Below, in pieces: positions 5,760 through 5,994 of a stretch of DNA of 5,994 nt (positions are counted from its first letter, which is position 1; every line of letters starts with the position of its first letter). The notes below the pieces were generated by a model. That model was not told the origin of the DNA. It searched no databases and saw only the letters and a list, made by a program, of their open reading frames with translations. Source of the stretch: Oscillospiraceae bacterium. Lineage in GTDB: Bacteria; Bacillota; Clostridia; Oscillospirales; Ruminococcaceae. The stretch is taken from the NCBI GenBank assembly GCA_003512525.1, contig DOQG01000005.1, positions 39,812-45,805 on the forward strand, read 5' to 3'. The position numbers were made by a program, and so were the translations under genes.

Positions 5760-5797
5760 GACAAAAATAAACGGATCTGTGCCACAATTCCTCAGCT

Positions 5798-5813
5798 TAT
5801 CAAATTCTATCAA
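5798..5813. repeat. TATCAA direct repeat at 10-bp spacing
   Basis: TATCAA occurs at 5798-5803 and 5808-5813, one helical turn apart and about 74-89 bp upstream of the predicted GH3 transcription start. Phased direct repeats in this position can be activator sites, for example for AraC-type proteins, but the units are short and A/T-rich. Confidence 0.25.
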
Positions 5814-5903
5814 GCTTAAATGCAATATATTGTAAAAAATTCTAAATAACAGACATACAGCCAACAGTGCTGAAAACAACTTCTACACTAACAGGGCGTT
5901 AAT

Positions 5904-5946
5904 AATTTCGTGAGTAAATCAGTGCAACTGCACTGTCACCGAAATT
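5904..5946. repeat. Nested inverted repeat (hairpin-forming)
   Basis: Outer arms AATTTCG (5904-5910) and CGAAATT (5940-5946) enclose TGA/TCA. Inside these is CAGTGCA-AC-TGCACTG (5920-5935), itself a perfect 7-bp inverted repeat. Together they can fold into one long interrupted hairpin on either strand. Neither side has a clear U-tract. It may be a terminator of a gene beyond the right edge, an operator, or a small repeat element. Confidence 0.45.
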
Positions 5947-5994
5947 TCCAAAAAACGCACTATCCCGAGATATCTGTACTAAAATGGGACTAAG

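Larger units (their letters stand above)
5689..5994. other. Non-coding region upstream of the GH3 gene
   Basis: I see no gene in these 306 bases. They hold the GH3 ribosome binding site and promoter and a small AAAAGC/GCTTTT inverted repeat in the leader (5702-5717). Further out are paired TATCAA direct repeats (5798-5813), a CAATATATTG palindrome (5823-5832) and a nested inverted repeat at 5904-5946. The part beyond 5760 is A/T-rich. No promoter facing right was convincing. Confidence 0.6.

Noticed and set aside
5595..5879. 94-codon minus-strand open frame overlapping the start of the GH3 gene
   Set aside because: It runs through the GH3 promoter and first codons in another frame; the well-formed GH3 start makes it unlikely.

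Overview
The window reads as ordinary chromosome from a low-to-moderate GC Firmicute, most likely a gut Clostridia of the Ruminococcaceae/Oscillospiraceae type. This is an inference from three things: the gene order ylxM-ffh-rpsP-khpA, strong AAGGAG-type ribosome binding sites with near-consensus sigma-A promoters, and a signal-less family 3 glycoside hydrolase of the kind common in plant-fibre users. No mobile element, CRISPR array, tRNA or rRNA was recognised.

Layout. Positions 193-2512 on the minus strand hold a four-gene housekeeping cluster read right to left: ylxM (small HTH protein of the SRP operon), ffh (SRP GTPase), rpsP (ribosomal protein S16) and khpA (KH-domain RNA chaperone). 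It starts at a perfect-consensus promoter (TTGACA, 17 bp, TATAAT; 2664-2692). A leader of about 145 nt rich in inverted repeats follows. The cluster ends at a T7-tailed hairpin (100-140) just past khpA. Positions 1-99 are intergenic or the edge of an unseen gene.

Positions 2513-2777 are a divergent promoter region. From it the plus strand reads a 264-residue PfkB-family sugar kinase (2778-3572) resembling fructoselysine 6-kinase. Converging on the kinase is a 691-residue GH3 glycosidase (3613-5688, minus strand), beta-xylosidase/beta-glucosidase-like and probably cytoplasmic. The two genes share one perfect 13-bp terminator hairpin (3576-3605). The GH3 gene has its own consensus-like promoter (5731-5759). 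The rest of the right edge, to 5994, is non-coding with several inverted repeats.

Function. The minus cluster couples co-translational protein targeting (YlxM, Ffh) with ribosome and RNA biology (S16, KhpA). The kinase and the hydrolase each have a private promoter and are not shown to act together, though both would handle sugars in the cytoplasm. No clearly new biological system is visible. The items most worth a second look are the structured leader of the SRP operon, the repeated CCG-(A/T-rich)-CGG palindrome (once inside the kinase promoter), the serine-to-lysine change in the Ffh RNA-binding helix, the two possible 5' arms of the khpA terminator, and the nested inverted repeat at 5904-5946.
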